A stretch of 64,000 nt of DNA, taken from positions 106,604,701 through 106,668,700 of the forward strand of contig QVOM02000112.1 of assembly GCA_003586115.2 (NCBI GenBank), given 5' to 3'. The position numbers were made by a program, and so were the translations under genes. The notes under the pieces are model-generated. The model was not told where the DNA came from, did no database searches, and was given only the letters and a program-made list of their open reading frames with translations. Below are positions 21,698 to 32,908 of this stretch, in pieces; position 1 is the stretch's first letter, and every line of letters starts with the position of its first letter. This stretch comes from Salvator merianae (lineage: Eukaryota > Chordata > Lepidosauria > Squamata > Teiidae).

Positions 21698-21950
21698 CAG
21701 GTTTCTGCAGCTGGAACTGAACATGTTGTAGAACTGGTATCATGAAAATCTGCATGCACCTACCTTGCCACTTCTAAGTTACCTATGATTAGATGTCCCC
21801 TAAACTCCCAAGGTGGGTTACAAACAAAAATGAACAAAATCAGATTTAAAAGTAGGTGACTTATAAATTCATAAAAATAATCAAGTGTAAATAAATAAAT
21901 GTCTGGTCCCAGTAAGAACTTTGTTGTCTCATACAGCTGTAGGATTGTTG
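21698..21950. other. unassigned spacer
   Basis: CTCCCAAGGTGGGTTACAAA near 21808 resembles the end of an L2-type LINE on the minus strand, but it is too short to call. Confidence 0.3.
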
Positions 21951-22393
21951 GGTCAAGGACACTTGCTAGCAAAGTGTGTCTGCACTTTGTAGAGGCCCGA
22001 GCGACCAGGAGCAGCATAACACCGCTGCCGATTGCTCCTAGCTGTGGAGCACAAATTTGTTCTCCACAGATTTACCAGGCGCTGATAGTCAGTTCCCAGT
22101 ACGGTGCATTCATGCTTACCGTGAAGCACAGTGGCCAGGCCTGCACGATCAACTGGTCATGCCTGCATGCTGCACAGTGCTGCCAGACGCCAAGGCAGCA
22201 GCTAGATCTTTCTTGGTGCTGCCTTGGTCAGGATCAGGCAATTCTACCAGCATTCGCACCATGAATGCCAGTAGCCTGCTTCAGGTAAGTAACTAGGGTC
22301 ATGCAGTGTGGACACTGTCTGTGCTGTGTGGTCAATTACCATGTTAGAACAGACTGAATAGTCTGTTCTAATGTGGTAAATGTGAAAACGCCC
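21951..22393. mobile_element. H1 MITE
   Basis: The right end is AAATGTGAAAACGCCC, and the left end GGTCAAGGACACTTGCTAGC is diverged. TTG is present on both sides (21948-21950 and 22394-22396). Family hairpins include GTGGAGCACA...TTCTCCAC (22033-22056) and GTTAGAACAGACT...AGTCTGTTCTAA (22342-22371). No transposase. The 121-codon frame is a by-product. Confidence 0.65.
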
Positions 22394-22394
22394 T

Positions 22395-22544
22395 TGGTAC
22401 CATCAAGCCTGGACCAACTCCTAGCAACCACATGGATACAAAAGTGATCTGCCATTATCTTCTTCCAGAGAGGCACTGGGGATCAGATTTGTGACTCAAT
22501 ATTTTCTAGGCAGCTGAGGTATCACTGAGCTATAGCTACTCCCA
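22395..22544 (-). mobile_element. tRNA-derived SINE, minus strand
   Basis: On the minus strand the head GGGAGTAGCTATAGCTCAGT (A box) is at 22525-22544, and a degenerate B box (AAATCTGATCC) is near 22490. The 3' end, TTGGTCCAGGCTTGATGGTA, matches the SINE at 19012. It abuts the right end of the H1 MITE. Confidence 0.75.
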
Positions 22545-22609
22545 ACTCAAGGAATTGGCTTCCAACAAGTCAAACCATTAATTCAATCTACTATATACTC
22601 TGACTTGTC

Positions 22610-22737
22610 TACAGCCTCAAGGAGACAGAGTTTTTTTTCAATCCCTGTGACTTCAAATTCTTGCTTGGGTATACTGAGGCTTGAACCTGGACCCTGCCCT
22701 TTGCCAAACATTAACTCTACCACTGAATTCATGGCCT
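22610..22737 (-). mobile_element. tRNA-derived SINE head, minus strand
   Basis: The minus strand reads CATGAATTCAGTGGTAGAGT (A-box region) followed by GGTTCAAGCCT, an exact B-box match (GGTTCRANNC pattern), near 22678-22688. The segment looks like a SINE head with a short body ending in a T-rich stretch. The tail family is not clear. Confidence 0.6.
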
Positions 22738-23712
22738 AATAAGAACGGTACTGTATTTGAAATGATAAGGAGGGGAGGGAAAACCCTAACATAGTAGTTA
22801 ACGTTGCTCTCCATCTCACCAGCTGAGATGCCTCTCATATGGAAAATATGCAACTACAATGAAACATCTGTTAACGTATTTCCCGTGCTCTGCCTTAAAA
22901 GTGAAAAAAAAAAGCCGTCTGGTTGCTATTTTAAATAACACACTGACACTTGTCTCTTTATGAGGACTTCTCAAGATTACACTGCATGGGTACTGTCAGA
23001 CTTAAGAGAGAATATCATTTATCAAGCCTTGCAAAATATTTCAATTAAATGGTTGTCTTTAAGAAAAAAGAAAACTCCCTAAAAGCTACAGAACCTTACT
23101 AAAGGCAGGCCAAGATCTTAAACATTAACTTATATAGACATAAGGAATCAAATACGAGTCGGTGGCACTTAGTAGCAATTAACATATTTGCAGCTGAGAA
23201 AGAAAGATCTTAAGGAGAAGAGCTTAAAATTAGATGTTGCAGGAGGAGCTGCAACGCCAAAGCAGCCAGGATGTGAGACCATGAAAGCTTATTTCATAAC
23301 ACATAATCATAAGACGCACTTTGCATTACAAGATGTTGCCATTCAGGGAGGACAGAATGGCACAGCTTCTGTGCAGAAAATGCACAGCTTCTGTTTTCAG
23401 TAACTGTCTGACAGATTTCACTTCTTCTGCTGACACCCAATGGCAGCTGGCAATGAGCAGGACACAGGTGGGAGCCCCTCTCCTAGGCCACACTGGTTCC
23501 CCAGGTGTTTTGGAAGTGTTTTTTTTTCCAATGGTGAACTGGTGTGGTACAAGGGAAAGACATCCACTTTCAGTGCCTCCTTTCCGGCCACTGCCTCTGA
23601 CATCCAAGCTACAAATGCAGTCATATTTGGATCCTACCTATTCTCCTACCAATTCTTCTATGCTATTTTGGAGTTTTATTTTCTACACTGAGTAGTAAAC
23701 CCTGGTGGCTTT
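22738..23712. other. unassigned sequence
   Basis: GAGTCGGTGGCACTTAGTAG (23157) and CCATGAAAGCTTATTT (23279) recall a common squamate interspersed repeat, but the match is too weak for a call. The 124-codon frame at 23321-23695 has no recognisable domain. Confidence 0.3.
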
Positions 23713-24096
23713 GGGTGCCTCCAGACATGGGTAAAAATCATGATTTTCTTAGGATTGGCACACTTATCTGACTATCTGGGATAGTCAATCGAAAAGCCAC
23801 TAAATCAGAATTATGGAAAATCTAGAAAGGACGTCAGTTTTTCTGTCTGGTATTTCTTCACATTATCATTGCTCTTGCAAAATCCTAATATGTTAGCAAG
23901 TGTGGGGGGAAAACAACAAAGGGAAATGGGCAGACGCTTGCTAATATCCAGGTATTTTGCAAGAGCAATGATTATGTGAACACCAGATGAGGTAAGAGCT
24001 CAGTATTGTTCTGCAGTTGCCTTCTGCCTTCTGGTAGGAGTGACGAGAAGCAATTGTGGGACCCAAAGAAGATCCTCTTGCCGTCTGGAAGCACTC
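23713..24096. mobile_element. H5 MITE with a 42-bp-arm hairpin
   Basis: It starts GGGTGCCTCCAGACATGG and ends CCGTCTGGAAGCACTC, flanked by TTT on both sides (23710-23712, 24097-24099). The centre holds a long inverted repeat: 23859-23900 pairs with 23937-23978, nearly perfectly, around a 36-nt loop. It is non-coding. Such a hairpin could fold as RNA if transcribed, which is an inference. Confidence 0.75.
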
Positions 24097-25560
24097 TTTG
24101 TGATGCTTTAAAGTGAAGTTAAGAACGTGTGTATTTTTTACAAGTTCAGGTATGAAATCAAGCCCTTGGAAGAGAATGATTTATAAAGTTCAGCTTTGAT
24201 GAAACAAACAACAACAAACAACCCTGCACAGTGTATGGTGAGCACTTTCTCATTAGATTCTATCTCCTGTGGACAGAACTGTTTAACAGATCTCACCAAG
24301 ACATCAGAACATGGCTGAGTAGAGATGTCACAACAAAGAGAAGTCTGGGTCATCTAATTACAAGATGGAAACATGGTTCACTTTGAAGAAGAACTGAGGA
24401 ATTCACAGTATGATGTACCTAATTACAGTATTCCCACGATATTCTCAGAATCCACATTCCTTAAATTCACATATTCATCTTTGAGGAACTGTATAGGTAT
24501 TCCTAATAGGGTTTTGCACATTCTCAAATAGGGATCTTGGCTGGCATTTCTCCAGCCTGCCTTGCCTGCTCCATTTCCTACAAGGGAAACTTCCCTGAAT
24601 ACCCTGATCGTACATCCTGTCTGATTCTCTCCTAAGACCCCACAAAGGCAGGATTGTGAAGCCTGTGAAACAATGGGAAGCAAATTACAGATTTATCCAT
24701 TTTGGGGGCTGGCAAGACCTTGGAGCCTGCAAAGATGTCTGAACTGGCACCATTCTCATCCAGAAAACTGCCACATTGGTGAGCCAGAGGTATAAGACAA
24801 GTTAGTGGCAGCTGTAAGCTGACTAGTTCCGATTATCTTCTTGAAGGAGCAAACTCTCTGTTAAATACCCTGAGCACAAGCCATCAGGCAGCTTCTGCAT
24901 GGACCATTTGGAGCATGCTAGCTGCTGCCCAGGAACATGGCATCTGCTCACCAAAGCATTCCCCACAAGGCTGTACTTCCTACACATGGACCTTTCGCTT
25001 GGAGAGCTTCCTAGTACAAAAATCATGTTGGAGAAAGCTCCAAAAGAAGACCGCTTTAAAGTGGTCAGAGCATTCCTGGGCTGTAGGCAGCTCCAGCTGT
25101 CCTCCATGTGGATGACTGAAGCAGCCCAAGTGGTGCACAGAGCCTGGTGCCATTTCACTACACTCTAGAAATGGCCCAAGAAGTGGGCCTTTTGCCACAT
25201 GCTCCTTGGTGTGCAACTTTGGAGGCTGGGTGGGTTTTGTTCTCTGACTTCCAAAGAATATCAGGACAGACAGGGACATAGCAATGCCGATTGCCCTGGT
25301 ATGCGCCACCTTGCCTTGTTCTGTTTTCCACCCAGAGTGAGCAGTCTTGGCCAAGACCAGCCACCACATTACACACCTAGGAATGTGGTGTGGAAGTTTC
25401 CTCACAGCTTTATAGGTAACAATCAGCACTTCATATTTTGCCCAGAAACATATTGGAAGTCAGCACAGGTCATTTAGAAGAAGTGTTTTTTTTGTCTCTT
25501 TGGGCTACCCAGAGATCAATGGCTACTACACTTCCAAACTACATACAAGGTGACTGTCCC
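24097..25560. other. unassigned; repeat family G text near 24700-25200
   Basis: CCAAGAAGTGGGCCTTTTGC near 25169 and many short palindromes (TTGGAGAAAGCTCCAA near 25028) suggest a long decayed MITE or family G repeat. Overlapping frames on both strands (up to 149 codons) mirror these palindromes and show no domain. No host gene is seen. Confidence 0.4.
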
Positions 25561-25563
25561 ATA

Positions 25564-25835
25564 GAGCCTTTCCGCACTTACTGTTGAGCTGATCTAGGAA
25601 GGGGTTCAGAGGCCTCCCTTCTGCACATTAGACTGCTTTAAGGGGAGGTCCTGCCACCCTGCCTCCTGCTAGCATGCTGCGTCTGCAAAATCAAAAGCGG
25701 CTCCCGAGGTCACAAGATCTCCAGAGCCAGTGTGGGATGCTTTTCTTGGGACAGCGTTCTGAATGCTGCCAGAACAGCTCTAAGCTGGGCTGTTTCTGCT
25801 GGACCAGTCCAGTAAGGTAAGTGCAGAAGTGGCCC
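25564..25835. mobile_element. H2 MITE with ATA target duplication
   Basis: The ends are GAGCCTTTCCGCACTTACTG and AAGGTAAGTGCAGAAGTGGC plus CC, with ATA at 25561-25563 and 25836-25838. This copy best shows the H2 termini. It is non-coding, and has GC-rich centre palindromes. Confidence 0.75.
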
Positions 25836-27650
25836 ATATATAGACTACTCAAATTTCCATTGTTTTAATGGCAAATAAATCCACTCTTTCAGTAATCAAC
25901 TGGTCAATGCTTTGGGCATTATTTCTGCTTGAGCAACAGGAATTTAACTTAATATGGGGGCTAGATGCTGCTCCCTAATAGTTGAATATAGCTAGTAGTC
26001 AAGCAAAAAGTGGGTTGTATTTTCCTTCTCTGGGCACCATAAACCCAAAGGTCATGTCTCCACTTATCATTGTGGGCATTCTTAGGAGTCACATTTCCAT
26101 CATCAGTGGCATAATACACCTGCAAAAAAGCTGCTGAAGTGGGTCCCCTGGGAGCTACTAAGTCCAGGAACTTTCATTTCTGGCCATCAGGGCTTTCAGA
26201 GGTCCTCTGCATCAGCTCCGAAACAGATGGGAGCTCCAGGGCAGTCATGGTGCCTGGCCCAGAAAAAGCTGTATCAATGTGGATGGTCTTCTTCCATTCC
26301 ATGTGCAATACTTCTCAGCACTATACTTGGCACAGATTGTGTGTACCAGATCAGTTGGACTGCTCCACCATGTCTGAGAATTATGTGAATAAGACTAACA
26401 CATTAGGGAACAAACTCCTAGCTCAGCTCTAACAGCAGGTGGGATAGAAATGCCAATATTATAAATTTCCAGCTATATACATCTGTGCACATCTGTACTC
26501 AAAGCTGAACAAAAAGGCAGCCCAAATGCCAGGTGCAACATATAAATATAGTGGAAGCTCAGTGACTGAATACAGCAGAATTTCAGAGATCCAAACTTCC
26601 AGAAATCAATTCGAATTTGGACATTTTCCAATCCTCCAGTCCATCCCTTCAAGGGAAAAAAGCTAATTTCTGCCTTGCTCACAATGTAAAGGCAGATGAA
26701 AGAAATTTCTTTAATGAAAAATACACATAGAGACTGGAGTAAAATAATAAATAAATAAATGGCACTCCTTTTTCTGTCTGAAGTGCCTGGCTCAAACTGA
26801 TTCATTTTGGAGGCCATTGTGCTAGAGAAAGAAATTAAGGTTTTTGAATCAAGGTAATCATCAAACTTACTAAAATATTTTGTGGTGGACCTTTTCGTGA
26901 ACAATTCCCATTGCATAAAGGATATAAAGAGAGCTCTCATACCATGATGAAGATAGATGGATGGGGTGGAGAAAACTCCCCATGATGCTATTTTTTTTAT
27001 TTGGTCCCCCCTCCTTTTTTTTTTTTTAACTACTCAGGATACGTGAAGCAGAAAGCTATAAAAACTTGGAAAAACCTACTGAGGGAGCCAATTTCCTTCT
27101 TTAACCCTTTGGCTCTGAGGGAGCAGTCTGGAAATCATGACTTCAGTGTCTAATGTATCAAAACAAAACAAAGTTTAAAAAGTTAGTTTGCCACCTTCAA
27201 CACTTGCCAAAAGGAAAGGAGAGCATAAAAAGATGTGGAAATGAGGTTCACAAATATGTACCAGGGCTGAGTTTATGGTTCCTTCCCACTTGTCTGAGAT
27301 TAAGTCCTATTGGGCTCAGTGGCACTTCTGTGTAGAGGAGACACAGAAATATCGCATTAGGCCTTTGTGGATTCTGGGGACGGGGGGGAAATGTCACATA
27401 AACAAAATTGTACTACAAACTGAAACAAAAAAAGATGAGAAGATCACTGCCTTCCCACTGTGAGCAACCTTTAAAAATGATAAATTGAAGAGGTATTAAG
27501 ACTTTTATTATGTCACAGAGCAACACTGCATTTTTATGTCTTTGTCTTGCCTTATACTAACTACAATATTCTTCTGTCATTCTTTCTTATACTAAAATGG
27601 TTGCCTTATTGAGCCATATGAACTATTCACACATCTGCTGCTGAAACAGA
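25836..27650. other. unassigned sequence
   Basis: 26120-26430 carries family G-like text (GAAGTGGGTCCCCTGGGAG). (AATA)n is near 26743-26760 and a T run near 27017-27029. The 155-codon minus frame at 26473-26940 has no domain and AT-rich composition. I consider it chance. Confidence 0.35.
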
Positions 27651-28100
27651 GGGTATTTCACACTTTTCACTAGTGAGTGTCTGCACGATCACTAGTGAAC
27701 GATGTCTGCATCACACGGAGGCCTTCATGATCAGGAGCAGGCTACAGCTGATCCTGATCACTACTAGCTGTGGAGCACAAAATTGGGCTCCACAACTGTA
27801 CTGGGAGCAGCTGGACTGCTCCTGGTACACAATGTTTGCACCGTGTTCTGGATGTGAATGCTGTGTGGTGCAACCGCAACTGCGCAGTTGCGCTGCATTC
27901 CCTGTCGCCATGGCAGCAGCCAGAAGTTTCCTTTACCACTGTCATGGCACTGGCTGCCAGCATTAGCACTGCAAATGCCGGAAACCCATTGCTGGGATGC
28001 CCCAGGACTCGCAGTACGAATGGTTGCCACACTGCGAGGTCTGTTCCACTATGGAATGTATGTTGGTGAACATTCCATGGTGGAAAGTGCAAAAAGGCCC
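27651..28100. mobile_element. H1 MITE
   Basis: The ends are GGGTATTTCACACTTTTC and GGAAAGTGCAAAAAGGCCC. The flanks are AGA and AAA (2 of 3 agree). Hairpins in order: CACTAGTGA pair (27669-27698), GATCAGGA.../...TCCTGATC, GTGGAGC.../GCTCCAC (27771-27794), CAACTGCGCAGTTG near 27878, and TTCCACTATGGAATGT with ACATTCCATGGTGGAA (28036-28085). Overlapping frames on both strands mirror these palindromes. Confidence 0.8.
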
Positions 28101-28261
28101 AAAGATTCCATTTCTAGAAATGGGCTGCCAAGGGGATATGCACATGAAAAAGGTCAGGGAATCCCTGAGCTAGAAAAATCAACCAGGCACAAAAGGCCTT
28201 ACATCCTGTGTCCACAACCTTGAACCCTATGATCAAACTTCATATATTCTGTAACTGTTTC
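28101..28261. other. unassigned spacer
   Basis: No recognised feature. Confidence 0.3.
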
Positions 28262-28351
28262 CCAGGGCTTGCTGTAGTCTGCACCATCATGCCTATGGCA
28301 GGTCCCTATTCCAGAATATAATCCAGAATAAGGCCCAAGGCAGAAACAGCC
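28262..28351. mobile_element. H2 MITE, right-half fragment
   Basis: TAGTCTGCACCATCATGCC, GGTCCCTATTCCAGAATATA and AATAAGGCCCAAGGCAGAAA match the right arm of 21520-21697 in order. The left arm is absent. Confidence 0.65.
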
Positions 28352-29303
28352 TATGACTGAATTTCTTAGGACCACACAAGGTGTGCCGTAGTTAAGTGTT
28401 ACATATGTGAATGAAAATGACAACCCACTATGCAGTTTTCAGTTTCTGAAAAATCCTTTCTTACATAATGGTGGCAAAATCCTATTAGAAGACTCAGCTA
28501 ATCCACCAGCTAAAATTTCTTTTCCAGTGGTTCAAAGAATGCTGGCATGGATTTTTTTTAAAAGGAAAATAGGATTTCTAACTCGAGAAAGAGGGGTTAA
28601 CAAAATGTTAGCAAAATGCTCTTTTAGCTCATAGATCATTAAAGGATTAATATTGATGCACTGGTCAGGGTGACGGGGAATGGAAACGCTGTAAGATAGT
28701 TTGGGGATTCATATAATTCACTTTTTGCACTTTGGAAGAAAACCGCTCGAAGCCTCCAAACCTATATGGTAAGAACAAACAAAATGAAAAACTAGGTTAC
28801 AGCAATTGTGACTCTATGATCTTCAGGTGTGTCCCAGGATCACAAACAGAGCAGCTGGAAGGTCAGGAAATTGCTAGTTATGTTTCAGAACATACCATGT
28901 AATAAATATGAACTAAAATGAAACCATCTCCTCCCCTTGGAACAAAAAAAAAATAATCAAAAGCACTTGTTCAACCTCTTAATCGAGAAATTGTATGTTT
29001 GACCTAGAGTGAATTTTTAGCAATTGTACTCTTCCTTCAAATTATATTTCACTTAGAGAATATATAGCACTGTTATATCTTTGATTTGTTTTCACCTCCC
29101 ACCTGAAAAACGGAACCATGAAAATATTTTTGCTAACTGTAAACAAATGTTAAAAGAACAATTTTGCTTAGAGAAATGGTTGTGGAAAGTAAAATATGTA
29201 TATGTAGATACCTATAAACCATATAAAAGATGGAAATACAGTGTCTCTCCTATTTTGTTAATATAGTTGGCTGGGAGGTGTACAAAATTGTTCTGAAATG
29301 AGC
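28352..29303. other. unassigned AT-rich sequence
   Basis: No recognised gene or repeat. Confidence 0.35.
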
Positions 29304-29405
29304 ATTAAAAAGCCCTACTGGATCAGACCAATGTCCTACTAATCCAGCAGCCTATTCTCACAATAGGCATCCAGTTGCATATGGAAGCCCAGGAGCAGAA
29401 TAAGC
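29304..29405 (-). mobile_element. CR1/L3-type LINE 3' fragment
   Basis: AAAAAGCCCTACTGGATCAG and CCAGCAGCCTATTCTCACAA are the reverse complement of the 3' UTR of the CR1/L3-type LINE (compare 9812-10157). It is short. Confidence 0.7.
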
Positions 29406-29963
29406 CCAAAACAACCTCCTCAGAGTTTCCCACCAACTTTAGAAATATGGCACCTCCTATATTAGAGACAGACACAAAAGCAGTTTCTGCACCATAGACC
29501 TTAACACAGGATGTGGAGCCTTTTCCCTGGCAATTGCACAGGGAATGGGGCAAGGTGACACTGAGCATGCCAGCAGCTGCCCACATTCCACCACCCCCAT
29601 CCAGGCCTATCTTCGGAACAGGGGAACAAAAGCCATTGGCCAGGGACAGTTCTGCAACACAGTCAGAAATGGCGCTGTCAGCGGGCTGTTTCCAGAGCCC
29701 AGAAAAATGCACCAGGCTTTGTGCGCTATGGACCTCATCCAGCATCCACATGGTGGTGACTGGAGCAGGTCACAGGCTGGTAATGCTCAAGAGATCACTT
29801 TAAAGTGGCCTCCCATTGGCATGCTCCCCAGTATGGTTCGCACACAAGGGAGCACTCCAATAATGTGGTTCATATGACCAGTACTATTCCCTGGGAGGTC
29901 ACTGTAGAGGCGCTGTTCATACACTTATCTAGCTCCTAGCAGTAAGGTTTGTTTTATTTTTCT
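29406..29963. other. unassigned; possible decayed MITE
   Basis: 29510-29870 is GC-richer than its surroundings and has several small palindromes. No termini were identified. Frames on both strands (142 and 110 codons) have no domain. Confidence 0.35.
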
Positions 29964-30172
29964 GCAGTAAAAAAAGGCAACTCAAAAGCAGGAGATGGTA
30001 ACTGTGTCACATGCTAATGTTCCCATCCCACTTCTAAGCCATTTTAAAGGCCAGAAAATATGCTTCTAAAGTGCATTTCCTGAACTTTACTGTGGATTAG
30101 AGGTGGGACAGGAACATGCTACTACCTTTAAGCCACTTTAGAGCTGCCTTTTGTAATGTATATGGATGCAGC
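29964..30172. mobile_element. H6 MITE
   Basis: The right end GTATATGGATGCAGCC and the core TTTACTGTGGATTAGAGGTG match H6, with the mirrored arm TCCCACTTCTAAGCC on the left. The left terminal repeat is diverged. Confidence 0.65.
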
Positions 30173-30456
30173 CTATGTTTTAATGCCTGCTGGGAAACTT
30201 CAGTTATTGGTTGCCTACATAAATTCAGCAAAACAAACAAATGGATATAGTAAAGGTGATTAAGCTCTCTGGTCTAAGGACCAAGATGAATAGCCAACTG
30301 ATGGAAGAAGTTAAAAAATGGCTATAGACCCTCCTCTCCCATATGCATACACAACACAGCCAGTAACAACCAGCTTGGACAGTCACAGTAGAAGCACTTA
30401 GCACTGCTGTGTGCTGTTCCATAGGCCTTATTCACACTTATGGCAAGTATCCCAGG
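30173..30456. other. unassigned spacer
   Basis: No recognised feature. Confidence 0.3.
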
Positions 30457-30854
30457 CAGTGGTGTAGCTACATGTTCCGCTACCCGGGGCGGACCAAACG
30501 GCGGCAGCCGAGCAGGACGCCCCGCCCTGCAGGATGCCCCGCCGCCCCGCCCTGCAGGACGCCCCGCCCTGCAGCTGCCTACTCGCCGTGATGATGGCCG
30601 CGCGCGCGCACGCCAGCAGGCACGGCGAGCGAGTGGCGGGCGGGGCGAGCGAGCGGCGGGCGGGGCGAGCGAGCGGCGGGCGGGGCGAGCGAGCGGCGGG
30701 CGGGGCGAGCGAGCGGCGGACGTACCGGTAAGCCGACTAAAGGCAAACCGGACGCAGGGCGGGAGGGAGGGCCCAAGTCAAAGGCGGGCGCCGCCCCCAA
30801 CAAGGCGCCACCCAGTGCGCACCGCCACCCGCGCCCCCCCTTGCTACGCCAGTG
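30457..30854. mobile_element. hAT-c MITE, CpG-rich, exact 8-bp duplication
   Basis: It begins CAGTGGTGTAGC and ends GCTACGCCAGTG. The complements agree at 10 of 12 positions. ATCCCAGG is duplicated exactly at 30449-30456 and 30855-30862, the hAT signature. The interior is about 400 bp of very GC- and CpG-rich DNA in an AT-rich neighbourhood. It contains about 17-bp repeats of GCCCCGCCCTGCAG (30519-30575) and the 20-bp minisatellite at 30627-30720. The 151-codon frame at 30440-30895 is a translation of these repeats, not a gene. Confidence 0.88.
30627..30720. repeat. 20-bp GC-rich minisatellite (about 4.7 copies)
   Basis: The unit GAGCGAGCGGCGGGCGGGGC repeats head to tail at 30627, 30647, 30667, 30687 and (partial) 30707. 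The first unit differs by one base (GAGTG). Each unit contains GGGCGGGGC, a GC-box/Sp1-type core. Confidence 0.95.
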
Positions 30855-31191
30855 ATCCCAGGACACAGCAATCTGCCCTGTCCTGGGATTGGTAAGCCTT
30901 CCCAGTTCTGGTTGCTTCAGGTGCAGGACACGGTCATTCCCATTGGAACAGCCTATCCTGCACTAGACCAAAGCATGCCGGGGCGGGGGAGGGCTCTGAA
31001 TGCTCCAGGTGGTCCATTTTGACAGCACATCCTTGCATCACCAAAATGGGTTCCCTGTGGTATATTAGACCACAGGGGTGTATCATCCGTATTTCTCCAG
31101 TGGGCCAAAATACCACCCCAGTACACCAGGAGACTTTGGTATCCAAGTCTACTGGCAAACCAGACTATGGTGCCATTGTGGGTGCCCTAAT
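30855..31191. other. unassigned spacer
   Basis: Palindrome-rich text (for example CCCTGTGGTATATTAGACCACAGGG near 31050, arms CCTGTGGT/ACCACAGG) suggests a decayed MITE, but no termini were found. Confidence 0.35.
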
Positions 31192-31285
31192 GCTTTACTT
31201 TACTTTACTTTACTTTACTTTAATTTCAATTTATACCCCGCTCTATACCGAGGGGACCCAGGGCGGCTATGCTTCACCCTGTGCA
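31192..31285 (-). mobile_element. L2-type LINE 3' end with (AAAGT)n tail
   Basis: On the minus strand, AGCCGCCCTGGGTCCCCTCG then AGCGGGGTATAAATTG is the conserved end of squamate L2-type LINEs. It is followed by the tail read on plus as (ACTTT)n at 31194-31221. Only about 90 bp remain. Confidence 0.7.
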
Positions 31286-31868
31286 AATGGAGTATATTAG
31301 GAGACAGCAGAGCCTCCCGTAATCTACATTAGCAGCAAAAGGGAAGCCTCTAGATCCCTCCTAGGCTTCATATTGAATCAAGGGAAAGTGATTGGTGAGG
31401 CGCAGGCTTCAAATGAATCCAACAAACTGACATGCAGCAGTATGGGATGCTTCTCCCCGCATCCACCCGTGATGGCTGGTATTGAATAAATTAATGCAGA
31501 TCAACTGAAGAAATATACCGTTTGAAATAAAACGGTATATTTTTTTTAAAAAATGCTAACAAAATCAGCATGTACTTGGAGACTGCATCAGCTTGGATGT
31601 CTATCCCAGACCCCTGAAAGGTGGGTATATATTATAAAGGATGGTACCTATATTCTCCATTGTAGATTTGTTGGAACACCTCCAGGTCACCCAGCTATTT
31701 TTTCTCAAGAATGAGAAAGGACAAGTAATACCCAATGCCATTTGCTTTCTTGATGAGTTGTCTCTAGGCTGTAGCAATGGGGGCACAGGGCAAATTTGTG
31801 TAGTCTAGTCTTTAACCATGGAGTGCCTCTTTCTATACTCTCAATCCTGATTACGAATCAGAATGCAA
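31286..31868. other. unassigned sequence with one perfect hairpin
   Basis: 31513-31523 (ATATACCGTTT) pairs perfectly with 31530-31540, and a T run follows. No promoter or terminator function is implied in a vertebrate context. No gene is seen. Confidence 0.45.
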
Positions 31869-32146
31869 GAGCCTGTATACACTTACCATCTTGGAATGTT
31901 CGGAATGAAACATTCCAGGATGGAATGGACTGCTGCCATGGCAACTGGGGACATGGTGAGACTGCACAGCTGTAGACACATCCATGCCATGCAGTACAGT
32001 GTTTGCATTCAGAAGTCAGTGCAAATGCTGCGTACCAGAAACAGTCCAGCTGCTCCCAGTCCAACTGCAGAGCACCTCCATGCAGTACGGACACTCTTCA
32101 CTAGTGAGCGTGCAGACGCTCACTAGTCAAAAGTCTAAACAGGCCC
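31869..32146. mobile_element. H1 MITE with CAA target duplication
   Basis: The ends are GAGCCTGTATACACTTACC and AAAAGTCTAAACAGGCCC, with CAA at 31866-31868 and 32147-32149. Subterminal hairpins: TGGAATGTT...AACATTCCA (about 31892-31917) and CACTAGTGAGCGT with ACGCTCACTAGT (32099-32127). This is the most compact H1 copy in the window. Confidence 0.82.
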
Positions 32147-32908
32147 CAACTGTCAGGTAGTTTTCCAGACTTTGTAATGCATTGCTGATGAAGAAAAGGC
32201 CTACAAACCATACACTTTAAATTAAAACATATATTTTTAAAAAAATTACATACAGTCCAAATGTGTACAATTTAGAAGTTTTTTTTGTGTCTGTCATTTC
32301 TTTTATTAAGGCTCATAAAAATAGAACGGAATGGGTCAATGGATTCCAGTGAAGCTTAAATGAGATGTAAGTGGCTCGTGTTCATTCTGGCCTAATGCAC
32401 ACAGGTAGTTCCAGTGTGATCCCCACGCTGCCCCCTAGCCTTGAAAGAAAGCCAGCTGTCCTGTGGAATCATGTTGTCAGTCACCATTGTAGTCAGCTGA
32501 TCTATGGGAAATGGAAGGGCTGAGAAACAAAACCCTTCCTTTCCTTTTCCATGATGTGAAGGCATAGGGAAACAATGCAAACAAGAATGTTTGTTCAGAA
32601 CTTTGATGACTGCTAAGATTCTAGCCTTAATCCTTCCCGTGGCCACATTCACTAAGAATAACTGCATGTTTATAGACTTCTAAAAAAAAAAAAAATCTGG
32701 AGTAGTAGCTTAGGTAGGTGATAGAGAGAAAAGTAAGAAAATAAATTGAGTAGAGAAGGGGAGTGTTTCCAACATACCTGTCCCAAAGCTGGATAGAGTT
32801 TCCTATCAGGCCTCTGCAGATTTCAGGCAGCCTCAGAAAGGGACTCCACCACTGTTCCCTAGACTGCTGTTCTGAAGTTTGCACTTGGAGGACATCCTCA
32901 GCTTCTTG
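32147..32908. other. unassigned sequence
   Basis: An A run of 13 is near 32683-32696. No recognised gene or repeat. Confidence 0.3.

Noticed and set aside
26473..26940. 155-codon minus-strand frame
   Set aside because: AT-rich and without domain or similarity that I recognise. Chance frames of this size occur in 64 kb of AT-rich DNA.
30440..30895. 151-codon Arg/Ala-rich frame in GC-rich DNA
   Set aside because: It is the translation of a 20-bp minisatellite inside a hAT MITE with an exact 8-bp duplication, and is open on both strands.
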